Shown: positions 8,428-18,774 of the stretch, one piece after another
Position numbering within the stretch: the stretch's first letter is position 1
Layout: each line of letters opens with the position of its first letter
Assembly (NCBI GenBank): GCA_944326235.1
Contig: CALVDH010000007.1
Coordinates: 27,834-91,833, forward strand
DNA length: 64,000 bases
Source of the DNA: an uncultured Bacteroidales bacterium
GTDB lineage: Bacteria > Bacteroidota > Bacteroidia > Bacteroidales > UBA932
Direction: 5' to 3'
Notes under the pieces: model-generated
The model's database searches: none
What the model was told of the DNA's origin: nothing
The model's input: the letters and a program-made list of their open reading frames with translations, nothing else
Position numbers and translations under genes: made by a program

Positions 8428-8772
8428 ATGGAAGGAGAAAGCACCCGCCAGCTGAAGGTGGCCAAGGAACTCCAGAGACATCTGGCCGAGATCATCCGTT
8501 CCAAGGGCATGGCCTCCTGGGACGGAGCTCTCGTGTCGGTGAGCGGAGTGACCATAAGCCCGGACCTTGCAGTGGCCAAGGTCTACGTAAGCATCTTCCC
8601 CTCGGCCAAGCAGGAGAAGGTCTTCAGGATGATCCAGGAGTCGGGCCGTACCATGCGCGGAGAGCTGGGCCGCCAGATGGCCAAGCAGCTGCGCATCATA
8701 CCCGAGCTGATCTTCTACCTGGACGACTCTCTGGACTACGTGGAGCACATCGATGAGCTGCTCGCCAAGTAG
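8428..8772 (+). CDS. rbfA: Ribosome-binding factor A
   Basis: 114 residues with the type II KH fold sequence of RbfA: TRQLKVAKELQRHLAEII at the start, VSVSGVTISPDLAVAKVYVS in the middle, and LRIIPELIFYLDDSLDYVEHI near the end. It binds 30S precursors and helps 16S rRNA 5'-end maturation. It lies 12 bp after tyrS and 3 bp before the permease gene, in the usual Bacteroidales association of rbfA with a LolE-type permease. Confidence 0.95.
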   Translation: MEGESTRQLKVAKELQRHLAEIIRSKGMASWDGALVSVSGVTISPDLAVAKVYVSIFPSAKQEKVFRMIQESGRTMRGELGRQMAKQLRIIPELIFYLDDSLDYVEHIDELLAK

Positions 8773-8775
8773 CCC

Positions 8776-9987
8776 ATGCATCTGCCGCAGTTCATAGCCC
8801 GGCGTTACCTCTTCGCCAAGAAGTCGCACAACGTCATCAACATCATCTCGCTCATCAGCGCGATAGGCATAGCCGTGGGCTCCTGCGCCCTGATCATGGT
8901 GCTGTCGATATACAACGGCTTCGAGGACGTGGTCCGCGGGATGTACGACCGGGCCATGCCCGACATAGCCGTCACCTGCGACTCATCCAAATATTTCCGC
9001 ACCGACACAGAGGCCTTCGACGCTGTCCGCTCGATGTCCTCCGTAGCCTCATTCACCGAGAGCGTCGAGGAGACCGTCTTCCTGACCTACGACCGCGAGG
9101 AGGGCACCGCCCTGCTCAAAGGCGTGGAGCAGAGCTACACCGAGAATCCCGAGATACAGTCCTGCATCATCGACGGAGACTTCACCCTGATGCACGGAGA
9201 GGTGGCCCAGGCCGTCTCCGGACGCGGATTAGCTGTGGAAATGGGCATAATGCCCCGCTTCCTCGACCCAATCACCGTATATTTTCCCGCCCGCGACCGG
9301 GATATCTCACTGGTCAATCCGACGGCATCCCTCAACAGCGAGCGGTTCTTCCCGATAGGCACCTTCTTCTCGGGCAATGAGGGCTACAGCAACACCCTCT
9401 TCGTCCCCATCGAGCGGGCCCGCAGGCTCATAGGACTCCAGGACAATGAGGCAGGCACCGTGGAGCTCCGGCTCGCTCCCGGCTCCGACGTCCGTCAGGC
9501 AGTGAAAGAGGTCCGCTCCGCCCTCGGCCCCGGCTTCACCGTCAAGGACAAATACATGCAGAACGAGACCGTCTACCGCATGATGCGCATCGAGAAGGTG
9601 GTCATCTTCATGATTCTGCTCTTCATCATCATCGTGGTCTCCTGCAACGTCTTCGGCTCCCTCACCATGCTCATCATCGAGAAGCGGGACGACATCGCCA
9701 CCCTCCAGCACCTCGGAGCCCGCCCGGCCCTGATCCGCCGCATCTTCTTCGACGAGGGCTGGATGATCATCCTGCTCGGAGCCGTCATCGGCCTGGCCGT
9801 CGGCATCGTCCTCTGCCTCATCCAGCAGCACGTCGGCGTCATCCGCATGCCCGGCAGCTTCGTCGTCGAGTACTACCCCGTTGTCATCAAGCCCGGCGAC
9901 ATCCTCATCACCCTCGCCGGCATAGCCCTCATCGGCCTTTTCATCACCGCCCTCCCCACCCGCCGCACCCTTTCGAAAATTTTTTAA
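8776..9987 (+). CDS. FtsX/LolE-type ABC transporter permease
   Basis: 403 residues with the LolC/LolE layout: start sequence FIARRYLFAKKSHNVINIIS, first membrane segment about 25-48, a large periplasmic domain (about 50-265), then three membrane segments to the C-terminus, including the conserved KRDDIATLQHLGA loop. The family extracts outer-membrane lipoproteins from the inner membrane together with an ATPase (LolD); no ATPase gene is beside it. It closes the tyrS-rbfA operon and is followed by a terminator. Confidence 0.9.
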   Translation: MHLPQFIARRYLFAKKSHNVINIISLISAIGIAVGSCALIMVLSIYNGFEDVVRGMYDRAMPDIAVTCDSSKYFRTDTEAFDAVRSMSSVASFTESVEETVFLTYDREEGTALLKGVEQSYTENPEIQSCIIDGDFTLMHGEVAQAVSGRGLAVEMGIMPRFLDPITVYFPARDRDISLVNPTASLNSERFFPIGTFFSGNEGYSNTLFVPIERARRLIGLQDNEAGTVELRLAPGSDVRQAVKEVRSALGPGFTVKDKYMQNETVYRMMRIEKVVIFMILLFIIIVVSCNVFGSLTMLIIEKRDDIATLQHLGARPALIRRIFFDEGWMIILLGAVIGLAVGIVLCLIQQHVGVIRMPGSFVVEYYPVVIKPGDILITLAGIALIGLFITALPTRRTLSKIF

Positions 9988-10082
9988 AAATTTTTCACTT
10001 TCCGTGCAACAAAAACAGCGGGACCTGCATCTATGTAATAGGTTTAGGTTTTAGTACACAAGGAAGGGGTACCTATTGTAGC

Positions 10083-10103
10083 AGAGGGGTGCCTCTTTTT
10101 TTT
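10083..10103 (+). terminator. Rho-independent terminator of the tyrS-rbfA-permease operon
   Basis: AGAGG (10083-10087) pairs with CCTCT (10092-10096) around a 4-nt loop and is followed by a run of eight T to 10103. Confidence 0.7.
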
Positions 10104-10128
10104 ATGCCCTTTTGGACAGATATACAGA

Positions 10129-10165
10129 AAAGGCCGGTCAGGAACGCATATCCCGACCGGCCTTT
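10129..10165 (-). terminator. Terminator of the tricorn-like protease gene
   Basis: A perfect 11-bp stem: AAAGGCCGGTC at 10129-10139 and GACCGGCCTTT at 10155-10165, loop 15 nt. Read on the minus strand it lies 24 bp after the stop codon and ends in TTTTCTG. It might also stop plus-strand read-through. Confidence 0.8.
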
Positions 10166-10188
10166 CAGTTACCTGTAACAGCCAGGGC

Positions 10189-13100
10189 CTACTTATCGGC
10201 CGCCAGTTCTTTCAGTATCTCCTCGATGGCTGTATCGAGCTGAGGATCGCGGCCGTACATGCGGTCTGTAAAGGTGTTGCGCACGTAGATGTCCGGAGCC
10301 ACACCGGTAGCCTCGAGGTCCTCACCCTTGAGAGAGTAGCATCCCCATGCCGGCAGACGGCTGTAGGAACCGTCCACGAAGGATACTCCGGAGGTGAAGA
10401 TAATCCAGCGGTAGGTCTCCGTACCCACGATCTTGGCGATACCGAGGGTCTTGATACCGTTGGAAGTCACCTCGGCGTCACTGAGGCTGCGCTCGTTGAC
10501 AAGCACTACGATAGGCTTGTCGGCAGGGGTGACATTGGGATGGGAGTTGGGCTCGAAATCCCTGTAGCTCCAGCGGAAATGCTCCTGCTGGCGGAGGAAG
10601 TCGAGTACCTCGTGATGCACGTTGCCGCCGTTGTTGTAGCGCAGGTCCAGAATCAGGGCGTCACGGTTCACGGCATCGGTGTGCATCTGCATCAGGAACG
10701 GATAGAGCGAGGCATCGGTCATGTCCCTCAGATGGATGTATGCCACGCGGCCGTCGGTCTGCTCGTCCACCATGGCGCGGCGCTGGTCCTCCCACTCGGT
10801 GTACAGCATGTTCTTCACCTCTCCGTAGGAAATCGTATGCAGCTTCACGTCGAAGTCCTTGCCTCCGCGCTCGAAGGTCATCAGCACCTCTTCCTGAGGC
10901 ACTGCCGAGGCCAGGTAGCTCTCCCTGTTGGCCGAAGCGTCCACCTTCACGCCTCCGACAGCCACGAGGCGGTCGCCGGGACGGATGTCGATGTCCACGC
11001 TGTTGGCCGGAGCATCGGTCAGGATACGGTCGATAACGTAGGGATCCTCATTGCTCCAGATGATACCGGTTTCGGCTGATGAGGTGCGGATTTTGGGAGT
11101 ATTCTCCTCTGCTCCGGAAGAAGTGAAGCGCAGGTGCGAGGAGTTCAGCTCGCCGAGCATATCGTTGAACAGGGTACGCAGATGCTCCCGGCTCCTGACG
11201 TAGGGCAGCAGCGAGGCATAGTAGTCCCTCTTGGCCTTCCAGTCGGTGCCGTGGAAGCTGACATCGTAGAAGTTCTGGTCCAGCACGGCCCAGCCCTCGT
11301 AGAATATCTGGCGGAACTCGTCGTCCAGGTCCTTCTCCACATCCTGCGAAATGGAGACCTTGTCGGCATTGCTGCGGCTGAGATTGATCTTGTAGATGTC
11401 GCCTCCGCTGATATAGTAAGGAGCCTCGTCAGAGCAGGTAAAATATCCCCACCGGCCTGTAATGCCCTTTATCTCTGCCGGTTCAGCCTCAGGGTCGGAT
11501 ATCTTCAGGGCCTTCACCGCTCCTGAGAGGGTGTACAGCAGCCATGAGTCCTCTCCGTCGCGGAAAGCATAGGGCGAATATCCGTTCTCAGGCATCTCCT
11601 CCAGGCGGCGGAACACCTCCTTGTAGTCAATGGTCATCTCCGAGGCAGTGCTGTCCCCGGCGCCCACCTCTGCAAAAAGCTCATCATAGACATCAGAGGC
11701 AAAGGGCTCCTGGTCGTAGCGCTGAAGCGGCAGACGGTAGAGCTGACCTCGCATGCCTCCGCGGGGGAAGGACGAGCCGTAGATATTGGCAGTAAGGTAG
11801 AGGTTCTTCCCGTCAGGGGAGAATACCGGCGCTCCCTCGGAGGAAGCGGAGTTGGTAAGGTTGTGCAGGCTCTTGTCCTTGAAGGAATAGATGAAGATAT
11901 CCCCCTCGAAGAGGTTCATGCCCTCGAAGGCCAGGTAGGCGTCATCGAAGGAGAAATTCATCCTATAGCTCCGGAACGACCAGAACTGGGAGTCGGCGAT
12001 CTTGCGGGCCTTGTCCTTGGCCACGTCGAGCACCATCACTTCGCGGCTGCCGCTGATGAAGGCTATCTTGTCACCCTTATGGGAACGGGTGAGGGACTGG
12101 ATGTTGGCCTCGGCCCGGTAGACCTGCTTCTCGGCGGATGAGCCGTCGGCTCCGATCTTGAAGAGGTTGACATAGCCCTTGTCGGTGCGGGAGTAGTAGA
12201 GTGTCCTGTTGTCAGCCCATACTATCTCGTCCACGCGCTCGTCGACAGGTGTGGGCAGAAGCTTGAGGTACTTGCCTTCTGCATCGGAGACGTAGAGCAG
12301 GCCGCGGACGGACAGCGCCAGCTTCTTGCCGTCCGGAGAGACGGCCACGAAAGCGGGCTTCTGGTCCTTGAAGGAGCGGCGCATCTCGGTGTCGTTGTCG
12401 GCTACGGTGATCTGCGGCTCGGTAACCTTGCCGGTGGCGGGGTCGAGGCAGGTAATCTTGTAGTCCAGCAGGAATACTATTCGCGAGCCGTCGTCACTGA
12501 TGGAAGGGTACTGCACCGACTGACGGAACTTAGTGAGCTGCTTGGGCTCGCCTCCGGGTACGTACTTGGCTATGTTGGCCTCCTGGTTGAACTGGTCAGT
12601 CACGTAGTAGAGGTTGCCGCTGCGGTCCACCATCGGCCAGGTGTCCTTGCCCTCCCAGGAGGTAAGCAGACGGTACTCTGAAGTAGCGGGATTCCAAGCA
12701 GCGATATCAGCGTTGTGATCGCCGACATAGCGCTTGCGGGTGGGATAGTTGATGCTCTCGCCGGACTCGTTGAAGTAGAGCTCGCCGGTGGCGGGGTTTT
12801 CGACTATGTTGCTGATAGTGTTGAAATACCCCTCGAAGAGCTTCTTGGGAGTGCCGCCGTCCACACCCACGGAATAGGCGGTACGGCCGTTGGAGCGGTT
12901 GCTCTCGAAATAGACGGTCTTCGAGTCCGCGGACCAGCCGACAGGATAGTCGTTGGCCTCGTGCCAGGTCAGGCGGGTCACCTCGCCGCCCCCTACGGGG
13001 ACGATGAAGACATCATTGTTGCCGTTGATGTCGGAGGAAAATGCGAGCAGTCTGCCGTCGGGAGAGACTACGGGGTAATTCTCATTGCCCCCGAGAGATA

Positions 13101-13293
13101 CCAGGCGCATAGCAGTACCTCCGTCCGCACCGACCCGGAAGATGTCGCCGTCGTAGGAAAAATATATGTCCTTCCCGTCAGGAGAGAGAGAAGGATAATA
13201 AGGGAAGTGAAGGGTCTCCGCCGGGACAGGCGAGGCACTCGCCGAGATGGCGGCCAGCGGCAGGAGAGACAGTAACAGGTTGATCTTTCTCAT
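10189..13293 (-). CDS. Tricorn-like S41 family protease
   Basis: 1034 residues with a signal peptide (LPLAAISASASP), so it acts in the periplasm or outer membrane. Order: an N-terminal WD40/PD40-type beta-propeller region (about 25-500; repeats such as YPSLSPDGKDIYFS and YPVVSPDGRLLAFS), a core domain with EGWAVLDQNFYD near 660, a PDZ domain (about 750-850, GDRLVAVGGVKV), and the S41 catalytic domain with LDLRYNNGGNVH and the nucleophile region NERSLSDAEV. These match archaeal tricorn and its bacterial homologues, which trim peptides to short fragments. The sequence around the final catalytic Glu is not clear to me. It is monocistronic, with a strong terminator. Confidence 0.9.
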   Translation of the reverse strand: MRKINLLLSLLPLAAISASASPVPAETLHFPYYPSLSPDGKDIYFSYDGDIFRVGADGGTAMRLVSLGGNENYPVVSPDGRLLAFSSDINGNNDVFIVPVGGGEVTRLTWHEANDYPVGWSADSKTVYFESNRSNGRTAYSVGVDGGTPKKLFEGYFNTISNIVENPATGELYFNESGESINYPTRKRYVGDHNADIAAWNPATSEYRLLTSWEGKDTWPMVDRSGNLYYVTDQFNQEANIAKYVPGGEPKQLTKFRQSVQYPSISDDGSRIVFLLDYKITCLDPATGKVTEPQITVADNDTEMRRSFKDQKPAFVAVSPDGKKLALSVRGLLYVSDAEGKYLKLLPTPVDERVDEIVWADNRTLYYSRTDKGYVNLFKIGADGSSAEKQVYRAEANIQSLTRSHKGDKIAFISGSREVMVLDVAKDKARKIADSQFWSFRSYRMNFSFDDAYLAFEGMNLFEGDIFIYSFKDKSLHNLTNSASSEGAPVFSPDGKNLYLTANIYGSSFPRGGMRGQLYRLPLQRYDQEPFASDVYDELFAEVGAGDSTASEMTIDYKEVFRRLEEMPENGYSPYAFRDGEDSWLLYTLSGAVKALKISDPEAEPAEIKGITGRWGYFTCSDEAPYYISGGDIYKINLSRSNADKVSISQDVEKDLDDEFRQIFYEGWAVLDQNFYDVSFHGTDWKAKRDYYASLLPYVRSREHLRTLFNDMLGELNSSHLRFTSSGAEENTPKIRTSSAETGIIWSNEDPYVIDRILTDAPANSVDIDIRPGDRLVAVGGVKVDASANRESYLASAVPQEEVLMTFERGGKDFDVKLHTISYGEVKNMLYTEWEDQRRAMVDEQTDGRVAYIHLRDMTDASLYPFLMQMHTDAVNRDALILDLRYNNGGNVHHEVLDFLRQQEHFRWSYRDFEPNSHPNVTPADKPIVVLVNERSLSDAEVTSNGIKTLGIAKIVGTETYRWIIFTSGVSFVDGSYSRLPAWGCYSLKGEDLEATGVAPDIYVRNTFTDRMYGRDPQLDTAIEEILKELAADK

Positions 13294-13359
13294 TGGTCAC
13301 AATTTTAAATTTGAGTTACCACAAATTTAAGCAGAGTTTTCAATTTTAGAACCGGAAAA

Positions 13360-13390
13360 TTGACTTTTGTCCCGCTCGTGCGTATATTTG
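13360..13390 (+). promoter_or_regulatory. Promoter of the ECF sigma operon
   Basis: TTGACTTTTG at 13360-13369 followed by TATATTTG at 13383-13390. TTG(A) at 13360 gives 20-bp spacing to the -7 box; the ATG is at 13411. This may be recognised by the housekeeping sigma or by the operon's own factor. Confidence 0.5.
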
Positions 13391-13410
13391 ACAAAAGACC
13401 CGCAAAGAGC

Positions 13411-13950
13411 ATGGACACTCAGGACAATATACAGGCCGCAGCTGCCGGGGACCACCGGGCTTTCGCCGCCATCGTGGAGCAATACCGGCAGATGGTATGG
13501 CGCGTGGCCCTGCGGATGCTCGGCGACCCGGACGAGGCGGAGGATGCGGTACAGGAGACATTCATCCGGGCTTGGAAGGCCCTCCCGGGCTTCGACCGGC
13601 GCTACAGCCCCGCCACCTGGCTCGGGACCATTGCCGCCCGCCTGTGCTGCGACATCCTGCGGAAGCGCTCCGCTCACAGGAGGTTCGAGGCGGATGCCGC
13701 CCGGGCCAATGCTCAGGAGCGGGCGGCTGACCCGGAAAGCGGAAGCATCGCCCGGGAACTCGAGGCCCGGCTCCTGCGGGTAACCCGGACACTCTCCCCG
13801 ATGCAGCGGACCGTCTTCATCCTCAACGAGATAGAGCAGTTGCCCTTCGAGGAGGTCCGCAGAGCCACCGGCTGGAGCGCAGTGCAGCTCAAGAGCAACC
13901 TCTACCTCGCCCGGCAGAAGGTCCGGAAGGCCCTCGAAAAAGAATTGTAA
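13411..13950 (+). CDS. ECF-family RNA polymerase sigma factor
   Basis: 179 residues from the ATG at 13411; an in-frame TTG at 13360 lies in the promoter and is rejected. Region 2 (FAAIVEQYRQMVWRVALRML, then GDPDEAEDAVQETFIRAWK) and region 4 (LSPMQRTVFILNEIEQLPFEEV with the helix-turn-helix ending SNLYLARQKVRKAL) are both clear. It directs RNA polymerase to a specific promoter set in response to an envelope or other signal. The next gene, 19 bp on, codes for a small one-span membrane protein placed like an anti-sigma factor. Confidence 0.93.
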   Translation: MDTQDNIQAAAAGDHRAFAAIVEQYRQMVWRVALRMLGDPDEAEDAVQETFIRAWKALPGFDRRYSPATWLGTIAARLCCDILRKRSAHRRFEADAARANAQERAADPESGSIARELEARLLRVTRTLSPMQRTVFILNEIEQLPFEEVRRATGWSAVQLKSNLYLARQKVRKALEKEL

Positions 13951-13969
13951 ACAGAAAAATACCGCAGTT

Positions 13970-14359
13970 ATGGACAAATACAGACAATTCATAGAAGATA
14001 TGCGCCGCTCCCGGCCGCAGATGCCTCATCCGGAGGAGGTCACCGCACGGATAGCGGAACACACAGGAGCAATGCCGCAGGACACTACTGCACGACCCGC
14101 CCCGCTCCGCACAGGCCGCATCCGCCTCGCTGCGGCCCTCACCGGAATTGCCGCAGCTGCCTCGCTGGTATTGACCCTGTCGCAGGCCCTCTCTTCCGAA
14201 GGAACTGAGGGAATGACAGACGTCTGCACCATCTCCGCCGCAGTTGCTGGCAGACACAGTATTGACAGATACCGCGAACTACAGGTACAGGCTCGACGCT
14301 ATTCCGCAGCCAAGGCCCGCACCCTAAAAATCTACCGCCATGAAAACATTGAAAATTAG
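13970..14359 (+). CDS. Putative anti-sigma factor-like single-span membrane protein
   Basis: 129 residues. An acidic/basic N-terminal part (about 1-48) is followed by one membrane segment (about 51-72, LAAALTGIAAAASLVLTLSQ) and a short outer part. No zinc-binding HxxxCxxC motif is present, so it is not a classical ZAS anti-sigma factor. The call rests on position directly after an ECF sigma gene and on topology, both typical for Bacteroidota sigma/anti-sigma pairs. Its end overlaps the start of the next gene by 20 bp. Confidence 0.5.
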   Translation: MDKYRQFIEDMRRSRPQMPHPEEVTARIAEHTGAMPQDTTARPAPLRTGRIRLAAALTGIAAAASLVLTLSQALSSEGTEGMTDVCTISAAVAGRHSIDRYRELQVQARRYSAAKARTLKIYRHENIEN

Positions 14360-15425
14360 CATTTCTCTAATCATCTCAGCACTGCTCACCACTTCCTGCG
14401 TCACCTGGTACACAGTGGCCCCGGAGATTCATCCTGACGGAAGCATGACCATGAGCATATATGCGGAAGCCGACTCCGCCTGCATAGCCGGAGACCGTTC
14501 CAGCCATCCCTTCCTCTTCGCACCCGACGGGAGTTGGAGCCTCGAGCCCCTGCCCGGGAACCGGACATTCCGCTTCCTCAACGACTCTATAACGCACAAC
14601 TACGTTGCCCGCCGGGAATTTGCCCGTAGTGACACCGCCGCCCGCATGGTACCCGCCTCCGAGGAGGTGGCCGGACTGCCCTACCTACGCGGACACGAGA
14701 ACTGGAGCCGCCGCTGGGGACTGTTCTTCCACACCTACAGTTACTCCTGCCGATTCCCCGGTATAGCCGGACAGATGCCCGTCGCCCCGGAAGAGTGCAT
14801 GAACCCCCAAACGATACACCGTTGGTTCGGAGACCGGGACAGCCGCTACGACGGGATGAACGGAGCCGAGATTTACGACGGAGTGCTCAGCCCCGCCTCC
14901 GAGGAGTACTGCAACTGGTTTAATGAGTGCTACTACCGGGAGTATTGCAGGGTCCTCAGCTCCGGCACCGGCAAGCGTCTGACACAGCAGCAGGAGATGG
15001 ATGTGATAGAGAAATTCCGGGAATCCCTCGACTTCTTCGACGGCACCGCAACCGTCAACAGTGCCAGCGTCATCGAGGCCGCCCGCCTGATGGATACTGT
15101 GACTGGCGGCACGGCCTTCTCCGAAGCAGCCGCGGACCATGCCGACCGATGGGCTGAGACGCTCAGCGCCCGCGAGGAAGAACTGCTCGCCCCCTTCATC
15201 TACGCCCTGCGCTACACCGTCACCATGCCGGGCCGCCTGACCTCCGCCAACACGGCACTAATAGATGAAGGCATCCCTGTCTGGAAAGTGGACGGCTTCC
15301 GCCTCCTCGCCGGCGACCTGACCGTTGAGGCCACCTCCCGCCGCGCCAACCCCCTCGGCTTCATCTTCCTCGGCCTCATCGTTCTGGTCAGTGCAGTCAT
15401 CTTTTTCCATCCCCGCCGCTACTGA
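14340..15425 (+). CDS. Lipoprotein with C-terminal membrane helix, third gene of the sigma operon
   Basis: 361 residues. The N-terminus is a lipoprotein signal (ALLTTSC, Cys20), and a hydrophobic helix near the C-terminus (about 336-356, FIFLGLIVLVSAVIFF) ends in basic residues. The mature part is rich in Trp, Tyr and Asp and matches no family I recognise. Having both a lipid anchor and a terminal helix is unusual. Overlap with the anti-sigma-like gene indicates coupled translation, so it may sense or transmit the envelope signal, which is inference. No catalytic motif is visible. Confidence 0.65.
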   Translation: MKTLKISISLIISALLTTSCVTWYTVAPEIHPDGSMTMSIYAEADSACIAGDRSSHPFLFAPDGSWSLEPLPGNRTFRFLNDSITHNYVARREFARSDTAARMVPASEEVAGLPYLRGHENWSRRWGLFFHTYSYSCRFPGIAGQMPVAPEECMNPQTIHRWFGDRDSRYDGMNGAEIYDGVLSPASEEYCNWFNECYYREYCRVLSSGTGKRLTQQQEMDVIEKFRESLDFFDGTATVNSASVIEAARLMDTVTGGTAFSEAAADHADRWAETLSAREEELLAPFIYALRYTVTMPGRLTSANTALIDEGIPVWKVDGFRLLAGDLTVEATSRRANPLGFIFLGLIVLVSAVIFFHPRRY

Positions 15426-15441
15426 CATATACAATCCAATG

Positions 15442-16593
15442 TCACATATTGCGCCAGGAGAGCACTTCGCCCGAAGAAGTCATGAGCGGAGTCTCTCCGG
15501 CGTAGATGACAGAACGCCGGGAAGGTGAGACACCGGAAAGTCCGGCCCAATAGTCAAGTCCATTGAAATAGTCGGTGGAGAATGTGGCCCCGGATTTTAT
15601 CTCGTAGGCATGCTGGCTGTCCCCTGCCGTTACAATCAAGTCCACCTCATGTCCGGCGCTGTCTCTCCAGAATGAGAGCGCCGGGTCTATGCCGCGATTG
15701 AGACTGCGCTTGAGGATTTCATTGACAACCATATTTTCGAACAGGCCTCCTCTGAGATAATGTGTAGACACCTGCTCCGGACTCTTAATGTCCAGCAGCG
15801 AACAGGCCAGGCCGGTATCGTAGAAATAGAGTTTGGGCGATTTTACCAGTCTCTTGGAAAAATTGCGGTAATCCGGCCTCAGAAAATATACTATATAGCT
15901 CTCCTCCAGCACTGACAGCCATGAGTCCACGGTCGGAGAAGTCACTCCACATTCTACGGCCAATGATGATTTGTTCAGTATCTGCCCGATACGTCCTGCA
16001 CACAGACGGACCAGTTTACGGAACCTCGACAGGTCCTCTATGGCTTTCATCTGCCGTACGTCTTTTTCCAGATAGGACTTTATGTAACTTGGAAAATAAT
16101 CCACGGGGTGAATCCCGCGGTCATACAGAGCCGGGTACGAACCATAGAAAATCTCCGCATCGACATTTTCCGGAAGAATACCTGCCTGCCCCATCTCCTC
16201 ATGAGACAAGGGCAACAACGTCAACAGCGCCGTCCTGCCTGCCAGAGACTGGTCTATCGCTTCCATCAACTCAAAATTCTGCGACCCTGTCAGGACATAC
16301 ATTCCCATTTCCCGGGACTTGTCCGCATGGGTCTGCAGATAGGAAAGGATAGACGGAACCCTCTGCACCTCGTCAATTATCGTCTTGGAAGGATAGGTAT
16401 CAATGAATCCTCTCGGGTCCTTTAAGGCAAACTCTCTGTTGTCCAAGTCTTCAAGAGAAACTTGCCTGAAATCCGGAAATGCCGTCTCAGCAAGAGTTGA
16501 TTTACCGGACTGCCTTGGCCCTGTGATAGTTACAAATGGAAATTTGACTGCAAGCTGCTGCAATTTATCTACCGCTGTTCTTCCTATTTTCAT
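15442..16593 (-). CDS. AAA ATPase with DUF4143 domain
   Basis: 383 residues. Walker A is GPRQSGKST (25-33), Walker B is KTIIDEVQRVP near 75, and the C-terminal half (from about 195) is the DUF4143 domain with DYRNFSKRLVKSPKLYFYDTGL and the restriction-endonuclease-like end VDLIVTAGDSQHAYEIKSGATF. These proteins are common, often horizontally spread, and their function is not settled; the C-terminal D...E.K pattern suggests a nuclease-like core. It has lower GC than its neighbours and stands alone between the sigma operon and groESL. The stop faces that of the lipoprotein gene, 16 bp away. Confidence 0.88.
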   Translation of the reverse strand: MKIGRTAVDKLQQLAVKFPFVTITGPRQSGKSTLAETAFPDFRQVSLEDLDNREFALKDPRGFIDTYPSKTIIDEVQRVPSILSYLQTHADKSREMGMYVLTGSQNFELMEAIDQSLAGRTALLTLLPLSHEEMGQAGILPENVDAEIFYGSYPALYDRGIHPVDYFPSYIKSYLEKDVRQMKAIEDLSRFRKLVRLCAGRIGQILNKSSLAVECGVTSPTVDSWLSVLEESYIVYFLRPDYRNFSKRLVKSPKLYFYDTGLACSLLDIKSPEQVSTHYLRGGLFENMVVNEILKRSLNRGIDPALSFWRDSAGHEVDLIVTAGDSQHAYEIKSGATFSTDYFNGLDYWAGLSGVSPSRRSVIYAGETPLMTSSGEVLSWRNM

Positions 16594-16645
16594 TTTGCAT
16601 CATTTTTTTGCAAATTTAAAATTAAATCTTAAATCTGCAAAAAAA

Positions 16646-16679
16646 CTGCCGCAACCATCAGTCAGGATGATTGCGGCAG
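16646..16679 (-). terminator. groESL terminator
   Basis: CTGCCGCAA at 16646-16654 pairs with TTGCGGCAG at 16671-16679. On the minus strand the stem is followed by seven T, a good rho-independent terminator, 35 bp after the groEL stop. Confidence 0.8.
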
Positions 16680-16713
16680 CCTTGTCTCAAAATATGGGAG
16701 TGCCGTCAGCTGA

Positions 16714-18354
<1,641 letters not shown>

Positions 18355-18378
18355 TTAAAAGTTAAACACTACACAGAA

Positions 18379-18648
18379 TTAAAGAACTGCCAGCACGTCC
18401 GACTGACGCATCATCAGATAGTCCTTGCCGTCAACGGTGATCTCAGTTCCGGAATACTTTCCGTAGAGAACGGTGTCACCCACTTTCAGTTCCATGGGCT
18501 CATCCTTCTTGCCGCTGCCTACAGCGATTACCTTACCCTGCTGGGGTTTCTCTTTTGCTGTCTCAGGAATATAGATTCCGCTTGCTGTCTTGGTCTCAGC
18601 TTCTTTGGGCTCTACGAGCACTCTGTCTGCTAAAGGTCTAATGTTCAT
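18379..18648 (-). CDS. groES: Co-chaperonin GroES
   Basis: 89 residues. It has the typical start [17 protein letters not shown], the mobile loop [18 protein letters not shown] and the roof region [15 protein letters not shown]. It caps the GroEL cavity as a heptamer. It is the first gene of the groESL operon, sharing a 126-bp control region with the divergent Fic gene. I see no CIRCE inverted repeat there. Confidence 0.98.
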   Translation of the reverse strand: MNIRPLADRVLVEPKEAETKTASGIYIPETAKEKPQQGKVIAVGSGKKDEPMELKVGDTVLYGKYSGTEITVDGKDYLMMRQSDVLAVL

Positions 18649-18691
18649 ATCTTTTAATTTTTAGTTGTTTTCAAACTGCACAGACACCTAA

Positions 18692-18726
18692 AACAAATTA
18701 AGTGCCACTCCGCACACTCTGCCAAA
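18692..18726 (-). promoter_or_regulatory. Putative groESL promoter
   Basis: On the minus strand TTTG (18723-18726) precedes TTAATTTG (18694-18701) by 21 bp, one mismatch from TAnnTTTG. The same DNA (18692-18707) also reads TGGCAC-N5-TTGTT, one base off a sigma-54 -24/-12 element. I favour the primary-sigma reading. The -33 element is only 7 bp from that of the divergent Fic promoter. Confidence 0.4.
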
Positions 18727-18733
18727 ATGTCAC

Positions 18734-18764
18734 TTTGCCATGTGGACGACTTTGCGTATCTTTG
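18734..18764 (+). promoter_or_regulatory. Promoter of the Fic gene
   Basis: TTTG at 18734-18737 and TATCTTTG at 18757-18764, spacing 19 bp: a textbook Bacteroidota promoter. The start point would fall near 18771, only a few bases before the ATG at 18775, so the mRNA would be nearly leaderless. Confidence 0.7.
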
Positions 18765-18774
18765 CTCTGCTATT

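Noticed and set aside
7483..8829. Long minus-strand frame across tyrS and rbfA
   Set aside because: Antisense to two certain genes; composition typical of a shadow.
13360..13410. N-terminal extension of the sigma factor from a TTG at 13360
   Set aside because: This stretch holds the promoter, and ATG at 13411 starts the conserved region.
18692..18707. Sigma-54 promoter for groESL
   Set aside because: One base off the consensus and overlapping a better placed primary-sigma promoter; no sigma-54 activator gene nearby.
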